From the NCBI RefSeq assembly GCF_001591705.1, contig NZ_BCVK01000026.1:1-34772 (forward strand): a DNA stretch of 34,772 bases, written 5' to 3'. The notes beneath the pieces were generated by a model. That model was not told where the DNA came from. It searched no databases and saw only the letters and a program-made list of their open reading frames with translations. Within the stretch, counting starts at the first letter, position 1. Every line of letters starts with the position of its first letter. Made by a program: the position numbers and the translations under genes. The DNA comes from Lactococcus cremoris subsp. cremoris NBRC 100676 (GTDB taxonomy: Bacteria; Bacillota; Bacilli; Lactobacillales; Streptococcaceae). Shown piece by piece: positions 25,531 through 33,088 of the stretch.

Positions 25531-26548
25531 AATGGTTGCGATTGTAGATTACACTGGACACAAACGAAAGAATAATAAGAATAGCTCCAGTAAGTCCTGT
25601 TACCACTTCACCAATTTCCCATTTGATACTCACTAAAATCAGAAAAGCAAGTGTCAGAATAGCCCAATGAGCTCCATGCTCAAGATAGACTAAATCATTC
25701 AAAGTTCCATTTTGAACTAGATAGAGCGTAAGACTTCTTACAAACATGGCCCCAATCACGCCAAGTCCTAATAATATAATAATTGGATCTGCCGTTATGG
25801 CAAAAGCACCAATAACTCCATCAAAACTAAATGAAGCATCAATAACTTCCAAATATAAGAAAAGTGCCAACCCTGCTTTACCCGTGGCAACAACAAAGTG
25901 CGTAGAGGTTGCGGCTTTTGAATGGCTCATCGTTTCGCCAAAGCCATCGACGAGCATAAAAGTTAAAATCCCAAGTATCCCTGCAAATAAAACAGCATGG
26001 GAATCTTTAGCGATAAACTCAGAAGTAATCAACAAGATAATGATTGAAATAATCGCATTCGCTGCTGGAAAGTGACCTATTTTTTGCAAGAATTTTTCTG
26101 GCAATTTCAACCAAGTGTGAGCGCGATCATCAAAGAAAAATCCTAAAGCAAGCATTAGGAGAAACATTCCACCAAAGGCTGCAATTTGAGGGTGGGCATG
26201 ATGTAAAATATAGCCATAAGTTCCTGCTGTACTTGGATTTCCTTTTTCTAAAGCTAATCTTAGAGCACTAATTGGGTCTATTTGTGCAGATACTCCAACG
26301 ATCAACAAAGGGAAAACCAAACGCATTCCAACTACTGCAATCAAAACTCCTAAAGTCAGGAATGTCTTTTGCCAGGCCGGACTCATCCGCTCTAAAATCC
26401 GTGCATTAACAATGGCATTATCCATAGATAAAGAAATTTCTAGCACGGCAAGAATGAGTGTAATAAAAAGCCCATTCCATCCGCCATAAATAAACGCGAT
26501 GATTAGGGCAATTAAACTAACAATAATTGAGCCTCTGAATATTTTCAT
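25529..26548 (-). CDS. DUF475 / TerC-superfamily integral membrane protein
   Basis: A 339-aa protein with about nine membrane segments. The TerC-like acidic membrane motifs are present: EISLSMDNAIVNA (about 37-49) and EVIDASFSFDGVIGAFA (about 233-249), whose aspartates are thought to bind a metal ion. Relatives in this superfamily export manganese or take part in metal loading at the membrane. No yybP-ykoY manganese riboswitch is seen in the 65-bp gap upstream. AGAGG precedes the ATG. The promoter is at 26582-26609. Confidence 0.85.
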   Translation of the reverse strand: MKIFRGSIIVSLIALIIAFIYGGWNGLFITLILAVLEISLSMDNAIVNARILERMSPAWQKTFLTLGVLIAVVGMRLVFPLLIVGVSAQIDPISALRLALEKGNPSTAGTYGYILHHAHPQIAAFGGMFLLMLALGFFFDDRAHTWLKLPEKFLQKIGHFPAANAIISIIILLITSEFIAKDSHAVLFAGILGILTFMLVDGFGETMSHSKAATSTHFVVATGKAGLALFLYLEVIDASFSFDGVIGAFAITADPIIILLGLGVIGAMFVRSLTLYLVQNGTLNDLVYLEHGAHWAILTLAFLILVSIKWEIGEVVTGLTGAILIILSFVSSVIYNRNH

Positions 26549-26581
26549 AAATCCTCTTTTCTAAAACGGCCTTGACCACCA

Positions 26582-26609
26582 TTTTATCATACTTCTAAGA
26601 GGATACAAT
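26582..26609 (-). promoter_or_regulatory. Promoter of the DUF475 gene
   Basis: Minus-strand TTGTAT (26609-26604), 16-bp spacer ending in TGA, then TAAAAT (26587-26582), an extended -10. It lies immediately after the vanZ-like stop. Confidence 0.6.
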
Positions 26610-26613
26610 GAGT

Positions 26614-27114
26614 TTAATACTGTGGGAAATAAATCCAAAATAAGGTCTGACCAATAAAGAATAAAACAAATCCTAGCAAGAGACAAAAGAGACTTATCAA
26701 AACAATGTTAACTTTTGTTTTAGCAAAAATTTTGATTAATAAAGCATAAAAACTCAAGCCAATCAATGCCCCGAGTGTATTTGTGATAATATCTGTAATG
26801 TCACTTGCACCAATAGCCAAAAGGTATTGCAAACTTTCAAAGGATAAACTTAAGGCGAATGAAAGAATTACTTTTGTCAAAAATGACCATTTGGGAGCAT
26901 TCATTCCAAATAAAATTCCAAAAGGGATAAAGGCAATGATATTATATAGAATTTCACGTGACCCACCAGACATAGCAAAAGGGACAAGGTTTAAACTTCT
27001 TGTATTTACTAATTCAAGGTAAGTGATGGGATGAAAAGAAATTTTAAATAAAATCAGCCAAATAAGCCCGATAATATATAGGATAAATAAAATTTTTCCT
27101 AATCTTTTAGTCAT
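26614..27114 (-). CDS. VanZ-family membrane protein
   Basis: A 166-aa protein with five predicted membrane segments and the VanZ pattern: an N-terminal helix followed by a short conserved loop (NLVPF), NIIAFIPFGILFG, and ESLQYLLAIGASDITDIITNT. VanZ homologues raise teicoplanin resistance in some enterococci, but chromosomal copies in lactic bacteria have no fixed role. No van genes are nearby. AGAGG lies 7 bases before the ATG. No separate promoter is obvious, so it may be read from yigZ. Confidence 0.85.
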   Translation of the reverse strand: MTKRLGKILFILYIIGLIWLILFKISFHPITYLELVNTRSLNLVPFAMSGGSREILYNIIAFIPFGILFGMNAPKWSFLTKVILSFALSLSFESLQYLLAIGASDITDIITNTLGALIGLSFYALLIKIFAKTKVNIVLISLFCLLLGFVLFFIGQTLFWIYFPQY

Positions 27115-27129
27115 TTTTCTACCTCTATC

Positions 27130-27153
27130 TTTTTTAGATGATTATCTAAAAAA
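27130..27153. repeat. Inverted repeat between yigZ and the VanZ gene
   Basis: TTTTTTAGAT (27130-27139) and ATCTAAAAAA (27144-27153) with a 4-base loop. Read on the minus strand, the stem is not followed by T's, so it is not a typical terminator for yigZ. Confidence 0.6.
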
Positions 27154-27155
27154 TT

Positions 27156-27791
27156 TTATTCTTCTACTTGATAGTCAATCTCAACTTGCTGATTTTCGCC
27201 TTTTTCTACTCTAATTTTTCCATTAAAGCTTTCTGTCAGTAATTCTAAAAAGTTATTGATTTTTTCTTCATCAATAAAACATCTTACAGTAACCTCTGAC
27301 AAGAATTCACTATCTGAAATTTGTAAATTTTGAGTCAATAAAAAGCGTTGAACACTATCATAGAGGCTATAGTCAAGTTTCAAGATAAGTTCTCGTTGGT
27401 TAACAATTTGAACTAAACCAACTTCTTCTATCGCATGATTCACACTTCCAGCATAAGCACGAATCAAACCTCCTGCACCTAACTTGATTCCGCCAAAATA
27501 ACGAGTGACGACCGCACAAACATTGATAATTTCTTTTTTCTTTAAAATTTCAAGCATTGGTACACCTGCGGTTCCTGATGGCTCTCCATCATCACTACTT
27601 CGCTGTATTTCCTGACGATTGCCTAATGTACATGCTGAACAGTTATGATTTGCTTTCCAATGTTCCTTTTTGATTTTCGCAATAAAATCACGAGCTTCTT
27701 CTTCTGTAGATATCCTTTTTAAATGACAGATGAAGCGTGATTTTTTGATTTCCTCTTCATTGATAAAATCAGTTTTTATAGTGATAGTCAT
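27156..27791 (-). CDS. YigZ/IMPACT family protein
   Basis: A 211-aa protein of the UPF0029/IMPACT family (YvyE in Bacillus). Diagnostic runs are KKSRFICHLKR, SSDDGEPSGTAG and VTRYFGGIKLGAGGLIRAY, followed by a C-terminal DUF1949 ferredoxin-like domain. A link to translation or protease-like activity has been proposed for the family without a settled function. It has no ribosome site. Its extended -10 ends 7 bases before the ATG, implying a leaderless mRNA. It lies divergent to comFA, as in streptococci. Confidence 0.92.
   Translation of the reverse strand: MTITIKTDFINEEEIKKSRFICHLKRISTEEEARDFIAKIKKEHWKANHNCSACTLGNRQEIQRSSDDGEPSGTAGVPMLEILKKKEIINVCAVVTRYFGGIKLGAGGLIRAYAGSVNHAIEEVGLVQIVNQRELILKLDYSLYDSVQRFLLTQNLQISDSEFLSEVTVRCFIDEEKINNFLELLTESFNGKIRVEKGENQQVEIDYQVEE
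27233..27242. repeat. Decamer CTGTCAGTAA inside yigZ
   Basis: An exact copy of the recurrent decamer within the coding sequence, with no stem partner close by. Confidence 0.65.
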
Positions 27792-27798
27792 GCTAATG

Positions 27799-27807
27799 AT
27801 TTTAACA
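27799..27807 (-). promoter_or_regulatory. Extended -10 promoter of yigZ, apparently leaderless
   Basis: The minus strand reads TGT-TAAAAT (27807-27799). A TTCAAA 16 bp upstream may serve as -35. The predicted start of transcription coincides with the ATG at 27791. Confidence 0.6.
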
Positions 27808-27832
27808 AAATTTGTTACATTTGAACAGCATT

Positions 27833-27840
27833 TCCGTATA
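27833..27840 (+). promoter_or_regulatory. Possible ComX box (com-box) of comFA
   Basis: TCCGTATA matches the streptococcal com-box TACGAATA at 6 of 8 positions, sits 7 bp before the comFA ATG, and no ordinary ribosome site is present. The distance implies a very short or absent leader. The assignment rests mostly on context. Confidence 0.35.
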
Positions 27841-27847
27841 GTTAAGT

Positions 27848-29142
27848 ATGAACTTAATTTTAGAAAATCTCCTTGGGCGTCTTTTACTAGAAAAAGATAT
27901 TTCAGCTTTTTATAATTTTACTGACCAAGTTAACAATGAAAACAAATTAATTAAAATTTGTGCAATGACATCTGTCAATGCTAATAAAGTAAGATGTAAT
28001 CGATGTGGCACGATTCATATAAAAACCAATGTTAAACTTCCGATTGGTGCTTTTTTCTGTCCAACATGTCTTGAACTTGGTCGTGTCCGCTCAGATGAAT
28101 ATTTCTATCATCTCCCTCAACAAGACTTTTCAGAAAAAACTTATTTACGTTGGACAGGAAAATTAACAGAAAATCAAGAAAAAATTTCTAACGCTCTCTG
28201 TCAGCAAATTACTAATAATCAAAAACGACTTGTTCAAGCCGTTACTGGTGCTGGTAAAACAGAAATGATATATCAGCTTATTGAACAAATTCTTAGCCAT
28301 GGGGGTTCGGTCGGTTTAGCCAGCCCAAGAATTGATGTATGCATTGAGCTTCATCAACGTTTATCACGTGATTTCACTTGTCAAATTCCCCTTTTGTATC
28401 ATGAGGGAGATTCTTATTTTCGTTCGCCTTTGGTCGTTATGACCAGTCACCAACTTTTACGTTTCAAAGAGGCCTTTGATTTGCTTATCATCGATGAAGT
28501 CGATGCCTTTCCTTTTAGAGATAATGACATGCTTTATTTCGCTCTTGAAAATGCTAAAAAAATTAATGGAAACTTGCTCTACTTAACCGCTACATCTACT
28601 GACAAATTAGAAAAACAGATAAAAAAAGCATGAAATTAAACGACTTTTTTTACCACGCCGCTTTCACGGTCATCCTTTGGTCATTCCAATGTTTTTTTTG
28701 GAAAAAAACATTTTATAAAAAATTCATTGAGCAAAGAAAGACTGGTTTCCCACTTCTAATTTTCGTTGCCGAAATCGACTTTGGTCAAGACTTTGCCAAA
28801 AATTTACAAGAAAAATTTCCAAAAGAAAAAATGGCTTTTGTCGCTTCAACAACTAAAAGCAAAAAAACGATTGTCGAAGCTTTTCGCAAGAAACAAGTTT
28901 CGATTTTAATTACGACTTCTATTCTTGAACGAGGCGTAACTTTTTCTTCGATTGATGTTTTTGTCATTAATAGCGAACACCCTAATTTCACAAAATCTGC
29001 CCTCATTCAAATGGCCGGACGAGTGGGACGCGACTCTAAACGTCCAACAGGTTTAGTTAGTTTTTTTCACTCTGGAAAATCTTTAGCCATGTGTCAAGCT
29101 CAGAAAGAAATTAAAAAAATGAACCGACTCGGAGGTTTTTAA
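27848..29142 (+). pseudogene. comFA: comFA, late-competence DNA helicase, disrupted by two +1 insertions
   Basis: ComFA is the ATP-driven helicase that helps pull single-stranded DNA into the competent cell. The first part (27848-28633) has the four-cysteine zinc motif (CNRCG...CPTC), Walker A TGAGKT and DEVDAF, then hits TGA after KKA. The last part (28630-29142) has TTSILERGVTF and MAGRVGRD. Between them, 28624-28699 encodes KRLFLPRRFHGHPLVIP in a third frame, exactly the segment expected between the two in streptococcal ComFA. Frames change at an A7 run (28621-28627, one base more than the frame needs) and a T8 run (28692-28699, also one extra). Each insertion is +1. As written, no full-length protein is made. 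Confidence 0.9.
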
Positions 29143-29792
29143 TGCAAACTTGTCTGCTTTGTTCCAGAATTATCAAACAAACACTCACTTTTAGTGAATT
29201 CTTTTTACTAAAGAATAACAGAAATTTAATATGCAATAAATGCCAATCACTGTTTAAAAAAATTCCTAACGAACGTTGTCCTCGTTGCTCTAAATCTAAC
29301 TCTAAAGGTATATGTGCTGACTGTCTCAAGTGGGAAGAAAAAGGAATCATTGTTAATCATCAGTCAATTTTTATTTATAACCAAGCAATGAAGGATTACT
29401 TTAGTCTTTACAAATTTATGGGAGATTATCGATTACACGAAGTCTTCGATTCCTATTTTAAAAATTTGTCCAAAAAAATTCCTCTGGTTCCCATTCCGGT
29501 TTCTCCTAAAAGATTACAAGAAAGAGGTTTTAACCAAGTAACAGCTTTTCTAAAAGATAGAGCTTATCTTGATTTGCTTGAAAAAGAGGATACTGTCAGA
29601 CAATCAAGTCTTAATCGCGAGGGACGTCTATCAACTAGCAATCCTTTTAAGTTGAAAGAGGGTGAAAAAATACCCCAAAAAATCATTTTGATTGATGATA
29701 TTTATACAACTGGAACTACTTTTTATCATGCAATAAAAACCTTAAAGAAAGCTAATCCGATTGAAATTACAACTTTTTCACTCTGCCGTTAA
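29142..29792 (+). CDS. comFC: ComFC, competence phosphoribosyltransferase-like protein
   Basis: A 216-aa protein of the ComFC/GntX family needed for DNA uptake together with ComFA. The N-terminus has a zinc-finger set of cysteines (CLLC, CNKC, CPRC, CADC). The C-terminal half is a type I phosphoribosyltransferase domain with IILIDDIYTTGTT as PRPP-binding loop. The ATG overlaps the comFA stop (TAATG), with GGAGG upstream, so translation was coupled to comFA. With comFA frameshifted, ribosomes ending early may reduce its expression. The frame itself is intact. Confidence 0.92.
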   Translation: MQTCLLCSRIIKQTLTFSEFFLLKNNRNLICNKCQSLFKKIPNERCPRCSKSNSKGICADCLKWEEKGIIVNHQSIFIYNQAMKDYFSLYKFMGDYRLHEVFDSYFKNLSKKIPLVPIPVSPKRLQERGFNQVTAFLKDRAYLDLLEKEDTVRQSSLNREGRLSTSNPFKLKEGEKIPQKIILIDDIYTTGTTFYHAIKTLKKANPIEITTFSLCR

Positions 29793-29828
29793 GCCTTCAC
29801 TTAGATCAAATATACCGTCAGTAAATAA

Positions 29829-29848
29829 AAAAAGCTTTTCAGCTTTTT
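29829..29848. terminator. Bidirectional terminator between comFC and the nucleotidyltransferase gene
   Basis: AAAAAGCT (29829-29836) pairs with AGCTTTTT (29841-29848) around TTTC. It ends both converging transcripts. A near-copy of the decamer (CCGTCAGTAA, 29815-29824) lies just before it. Confidence 0.8.
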
Positions 29849-29849
29849 A

Positions 29850-30428
29850 TCATTTATTAACTTTTAGTTCCGTCCATTTTATAATATTTAAATCACTAAA
29901 ACGCTCTTGCCATTTGGCTACCTTATTTTCATAGAGTTCTTGATTATTATCTTTATGATAAATCGGGCGAATCGTTTTTGTAAATATATCCTCTATACCA
30001 TAAGGAGCAAATATAGTAAACTGATCAGAATTTCCACTTATTCCGATTGCATGAACAGTAGCAATCCAACGCTCAATCGCATTTTCGGTGTTTTCGTATG
30101 GAATTTTTTTACTATTTTGCCAAAGATGCATATAGGCTTCATTGTGGACATCAAAACGATAAGGAAATTTTTCCGACAAAGATTTTTCTAGTTGTTTGTC
30201 ATTACTGATCGAATCTATAAAAGAAATCTGGTCATCAAAATATACCAAATCGATATCATGAACATTCGTCATTAAATCATTTTTATCAAGATAATTCCAG
30301 ACGGATTGAAAGACACTCCCTGCAGCCACATACCAATTTGATAACTTCAGTTCTGAAATCTCATCTAAAATCATCATTAAATCTGAGTTTTTTGTCAAGA
30401 TGTCTAAAAGTTCTTTTTCTCTATTCAT
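29850..30428 (-). CDS. Nucleotidyltransferase-family protein (COG3575-like)
   Basis: A protein of 192 aa with the minimal nucleotidyltransferase pattern: AAGSVFQSVWNYL, then NVHDIDLVYFD with the DxD metal pair, and RFDVHNEAYMHLW further on. These are features of a conserved uncharacterised family annotated as nucleotidyltransferase. The substrate is unknown. The frame extends upstream to 30557 through the end of dgkA, but GGGGAG sits 8 bases before the ATG at 30428, and this start is used. It is the last gene of the phoH operon, 16 bp after dgkA, and ends at a terminator. Confidence 0.82.
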   Translation of the reverse strand: MNREKELLDILTKNSDLMMILDEISELKLSNWYVAAGSVFQSVWNYLDKNDLMTNVHDIDLVYFDDQISFIDSISNDKQLEKSLSEKFPYRFDVHNEAYMHLWQNSKKIPYENTENAIERWIATVHAIGISGNSDQFTIFAPYGIEDIFTKTIRPIYHKDNNQELYENKVAKWQERFSDLNIIKWTELKVNK

Positions 30429-30444
30429 AAGTCTCTCCCCAGAA

Positions 30445-30900
30445 TCAGAAAAACAATGTCCAAATTTTAGGTAAAAATACAAAGAGTCCAACAATAAGAG
30501 CAAAGCCAGAAATAACAAGCACTGCCCCTGCAGCCATATCTTTAGCCCGTTTAGCACGCATATAAAATTGATAATCTGAAGCTAAATCAACAACATTTTC
30601 AATAGCCGAATTAAAAAGTTCAGCCATGAAAACTAAGAAAATAGAAAGCAAGAGAAATAACCATTCAAATTCAGAAATTTGAAAAATAAAGCCAAAAACA
30701 ATTGCTAAAACAGCCGCTAGGGCATGTTTTCTCATATTTCGTTCTTCTTTAAAGGCTGTCCAAATTCCTGTAAGTGCAAACTCTAAACTCGAAAGTAAAT
30801 TTCGATTTTTCCAGCGGGCTCTGTCCTTTTGAACAGGCGTTTTTCCCTTATGAAAATCATTTTTCTTAAAGAGTTTTACATCTTTATCGTGTGAGTCCAT
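30445..30900 (-). CDS. dgkA: Diacylglycerol/undecaprenol kinase DgkA
   Basis: A 151-aa membrane kinase. A cytoplasmic N-terminus of about 45 aa precedes [16 protein letters not shown] and [16 protein letters not shown], the catalytic motif of the DgkA family, with three membrane helices. In Gram-positive bacteria this enzyme phosphorylates undecaprenol to recycle the cell-wall lipid carrier. Its start overlaps the ybeY end by 17 bp, as commonly seen in streptococci, where ybeY-dgkA are followed by era. Here era is not the next gene. Confidence 0.92.
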   Translation of the reverse strand: MDSHDKDVKLFKKNDFHKGKTPVQKDRARWKNRNLLSSLEFALTGIWTAFKEERNMRKHALAAVLAIVFGFIFQISEFEWLFLLLSIFLVFMAELFNSAIENVVDLASDYQFYMRAKRAKDMAAGAVLVISGFALIVGLFVFLPKIWTLFF

Positions 30901-31372
30901 AGGCAGTTAAAATCTCCTCTTGCAAAGCAAACATTTCTGACTCTTCTTCTGGCGTGTAATGATCGTAACCATTTATATGCAAAAAACCATGAACTGCTAG
31001 CCAACCATACTCACGTTCTATCGAATGACCATAGTCGGCAGCTTGTTCGGCAGCTTTATCAATTGAAATGAACAACTCACCAATAAATGGATCCATTTCT
31101 TCTAATAACTCTTCTGGCAGTTCCATATCTTCGTCAAAAAAGAATTCTGACTCATCAGGCTTATATTCTAGTGAGATAACATCTGTTGGACGATCAGTTT
31201 CGCGATACTGCAAATTCAACTCATGTGATCGCGCATTGTCCACAAAAGTCACAGACATTTCTGTTGATTCTTTTAAATCTAATTTTTTAGCGGCAAACGC
31301 TAAAACTTCTTTAGTTTGCTCAATAATCTCACTTGGCACTTGGCCTGTTTCATCAACTAATTCTACGTACAT
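30884..31372 (-). CDS. ybeY: Endoribonuclease YbeY
   Basis: YbeY (162 aa) is a zinc-dependent endoribonuclease for 16S rRNA 3' maturation and ribosome quality control. The metal site [11 protein letters not shown] (H-x3-H-x5-H) is near residues 130-140, with DVISLEY upstream. AAGGAA lies before the ATG. It overlaps dgkA and lies downstream of phoH and a NUDIX gene, the conserved RNA-metabolism neighbourhood. Confidence 0.95.
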   Translation of the reverse strand: MYVELVDETGQVPSEIIEQTKEVLAFAAKKLDLKESTEMSVTFVDNARSHELNLQYRETDRPTDVISLEYKPDESEFFFDEDMELPEELLEEMDPFIGELFISIDKAAEQAADYGHSIEREYGWLAVHGFLHINGYDHYTPEEESEMFALQEEILTAYGLTR

Positions 31373-31462
31373 TTTATTCCTTATTTATATTTTATTCCTG
31401 ACATATCTGTCAGAAAGTAGCTCATGCGCTTTCCATTTTTGCTTATTTATCCTAGCAGTCAA

Positions 31463-31957
31463 TTATTTATTATTATCAGTAACTCCGCTATATTTTTTTT
31501 GCAACATTTCTTGACAAAATGATAAGATGGGTGCTTTTGTGGCAAGCAAAATTTCTTCAGGTAAGTTATCAAAAGCAAACCATTGACAATCAAGAACCTC
31601 TGTTTCTTCTAAAACTAATTCACCTGAAAAATCATTACAAATAAAAACAGTATCAACAATATGAACTTCATCACCATTGGGATAGAAAAAATGTTGATCA
31701 GCTCCAGAAGCAACCGTGTATAATTCCATATACCCAGCTGACAAACCCACCTCTTCAAATAGTTCACGTTTAGCAGCTTCTGCGACTGTTTCATTTGGCT
31801 CTACTGAACCGCCATGATAACACCATTTCCCATTATCAGTGCGTTTTTGTAGTAAAACACCTCGTTCTTCGTCATAAATAATTATACTTGCACAAGCTAT
31901 TACCATTGGCACATGACCAATTTTTTTGCGCAAATCCATGACATAGCCTTCAGCCAT
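31463..31957 (-). CDS. NUDIX hydrolase
   Basis: A 164-aa protein with the NUDIX box GGSVEPNETVAEAAKRELFEEVGL (G-x5-E-x7-RE-x2-EE-x-G, about 49-72), which binds Mg and cleaves a nucleoside diphosphate linked to another group. Related lactic-acid bacterial proteins are annotated as generic NUDIX hydrolases. The substrate cannot be told. AGAGGAAG precedes the ATG. It sits between phoH and ybeY, which usually adjoin, so it is probably a later insertion into the operon. Confidence 0.9.
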   Translation of the reverse strand: MAEGYVMDLRKKIGHVPMVIACASIIIYDEERGVLLQKRTDNGKWCYHGGSVEPNETVAEAAKRELFEEVGLSAGYMELYTVASGADQHFFYPNGDEVHIVDTVFICNDFSGELVLEETEVLDCQWFAFDNLPEEILLATKAPILSFCQEMLQKKYSGVTDNNK

Positions 31958-32026
31958 ATTTACTTCCTCTTCTCTTATTCAGCAATAATCAGCGACTCTA
32001 TCTAACTTTATCTTTTTTTACAAAAA

Positions 32027-32995
32027 TCATTCATCGCCATAAGCTTTGATAATTTCGGCAACCACTGGATGACGGACAACATCTTTTGCCATGAAATAGA
32101 CAAAATCAATCGCATTAACATGACCCAATTTATCCTTGGCATCAATCAAACCAGATTTAACTTTATTTGGTAAATCAATCTGCGAAATATCACCATTGAC
32201 AATCATTTTAGAGTTAAAACCAAGACGAGTCAGAAACATTTTCATTTGCATGCTTGTTGTGTTTTGTGCTTCATCTAAAATAACAAAGGCGTCATCAAGC
32301 GTTCGACCACGCATATAAGCAAGTGGTGCAATTTCAATAACTCCTCGCTCCATCATTCGCTCAGTCGCTGTTTTACCCAAAATCTGAAAAAGCGCGTCAT
32401 AAACAGGACGTAAATATGGATCAACTTTTTCTTGCAAATCACCAGGTAAGAAGCCAAGACTTTCCCCAGCTTCCACTGCTGGTCTTGTCAAAATAATTCG
32501 TTTGACCTGACCATTTCGTAAAGCCTGAACAGCCATCACGACCGCCAAAAAAGTTTTCCCTGTCCCCGCAGGACCAATTCCAAAAACAATATCATGCTGT
32601 TTAACAGAATCCACGTAAGTCTTCTGAATTAAATTTTTCAAACGGATAGGTTTACCAGCTGCATCTTTTGTCAGTTCAATCTCATAAAGTGCCGTGAAAT
32701 TTTCAATATCATCATTTAAAACCATTTTTATAGCAATGATAACATCCGACGCATGGACAGGAACCCCACGACTAACTAAAACTTGTAAAGCTTGCAGTGC
32801 TTTTCGCGCTCGCTCTCGTGTCAGTTTTTCAGGACCAATGATTTGCACCATTTCCCCACGATAATTAATCTCAACAGATAGTTGAGACTCAACTAATTTC
32901 AAATATTTATCTTGTACCCCAAAAAGAAGACTAGCATCTTCAGGATTTTCTAGTTTAAATTCAATTGAATTTTTAGTCAAATACATTATCTCCAT
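32027..32995 (-). CDS. phoH: PhoH-like ATPase
   Basis: A 322-aa PhoH family P-loop ATPase, often encoded with ybeY and linked to RNA metabolism. Walker A is GPAGTGKT (about 138-145) and Walker B is FVILDEAQNTT (about 235-245). GDISQIDLP follows. The ATG at 32995 may be preceded by only an 8-base leader if the extended -10 at 33011-33019 is used. A second ATG at 32986 has GGAG only 3 bases before it, so the exact start is uncertain by three codons. It leads the operon down to the nucleotidyltransferase. Confidence 0.94.
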   Translation of the reverse strand: MEIMYLTKNSIEFKLENPEDASLLFGVQDKYLKLVESQLSVEINYRGEMVQIIGPEKLTRERARKALQALQVLVSRGVPVHASDVIIAIKMVLNDDIENFTALYEIELTKDAAGKPIRLKNLIQKTYVDSVKQHDIVFGIGPAGTGKTFLAVVMAVQALRNGQVKRIILTRPAVEAGESLGFLPGDLQEKVDPYLRPVYDALFQILGKTATERMMERGVIEIAPLAYMRGRTLDDAFVILDEAQNTTSMQMKMFLTRLGFNSKMIVNGDISQIDLPNKVKSGLIDAKDKLGHVNAIDFVYFMAKDVVRHPVVAEIIKAYGDE

Positions 32996-33010
32996 TAATC
33001 ATTTTCTTAC

Positions 33011-33019
33011 ATTATAGCA
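33011..33019 (-). promoter_or_regulatory. Extended -10 promoter of the phoH operon
   Basis: The minus strand reads TGC-TATAAT (33019-33011), a perfect extended -10. The expected transcription start near 33004 leaves a leader of about 8 bases before the first ATG. Confidence 0.65.
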
Positions 33020-33061
33020 CATTTCATATTTTAATTTAAATCACACCCTACCTATATAAAG

Positions 33062-33088
33062 AAAAACTCTATTTTAAATAGAGTTTTT
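33062..33088 (-). terminator. Terminator at the end of mntH
   Basis: AAAAACTCTA (33062-33071) pairs with TAGAGTTTTT (33079-33088). The stem covers the mntH TAG stop, and the minus-strand side continues into T's. Confidence 0.8.

Noticed and set aside
25746-26075. A 109-codon plus-strand frame
   Set aside because: Antisense to the DUF475 membrane protein. No ribosome site and no recognisable domain.
26549-26613. yybP-ykoY manganese riboswitch before the TerC-like gene
   Set aside because: The gap is only 65 bp and is filled by a promoter and a ribosome site. No room for the motif.
27130-27153. Inverted repeat as a yigZ terminator
   Set aside because: On the minus strand the stem is followed by AAGATAGAGG, not by T's. 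The downstream VanZ gene starts at once.
28630-29142. The second part of comFA as a separate gene starting at ATG 28630
   Set aside because: The first 20 or so codons of this frame match nothing, while the same DNA in another frame gives the expected ComFA segment. There is no ribosome site.
30429-30557. N-terminal extension of the nucleotidyltransferase with a hydrophobic helix
   Set aside because: The extension overlaps dgkA in another frame. The ATG at 30428 has a strong ribosome site and a family-like N-terminus.
31068-31514. A 148-codon plus-strand frame rich in serine
   Set aside because: Antisense to ybeY and the NUDIX gene end. The serine run mirrors an acidic Glu-rich stretch of ybeY.
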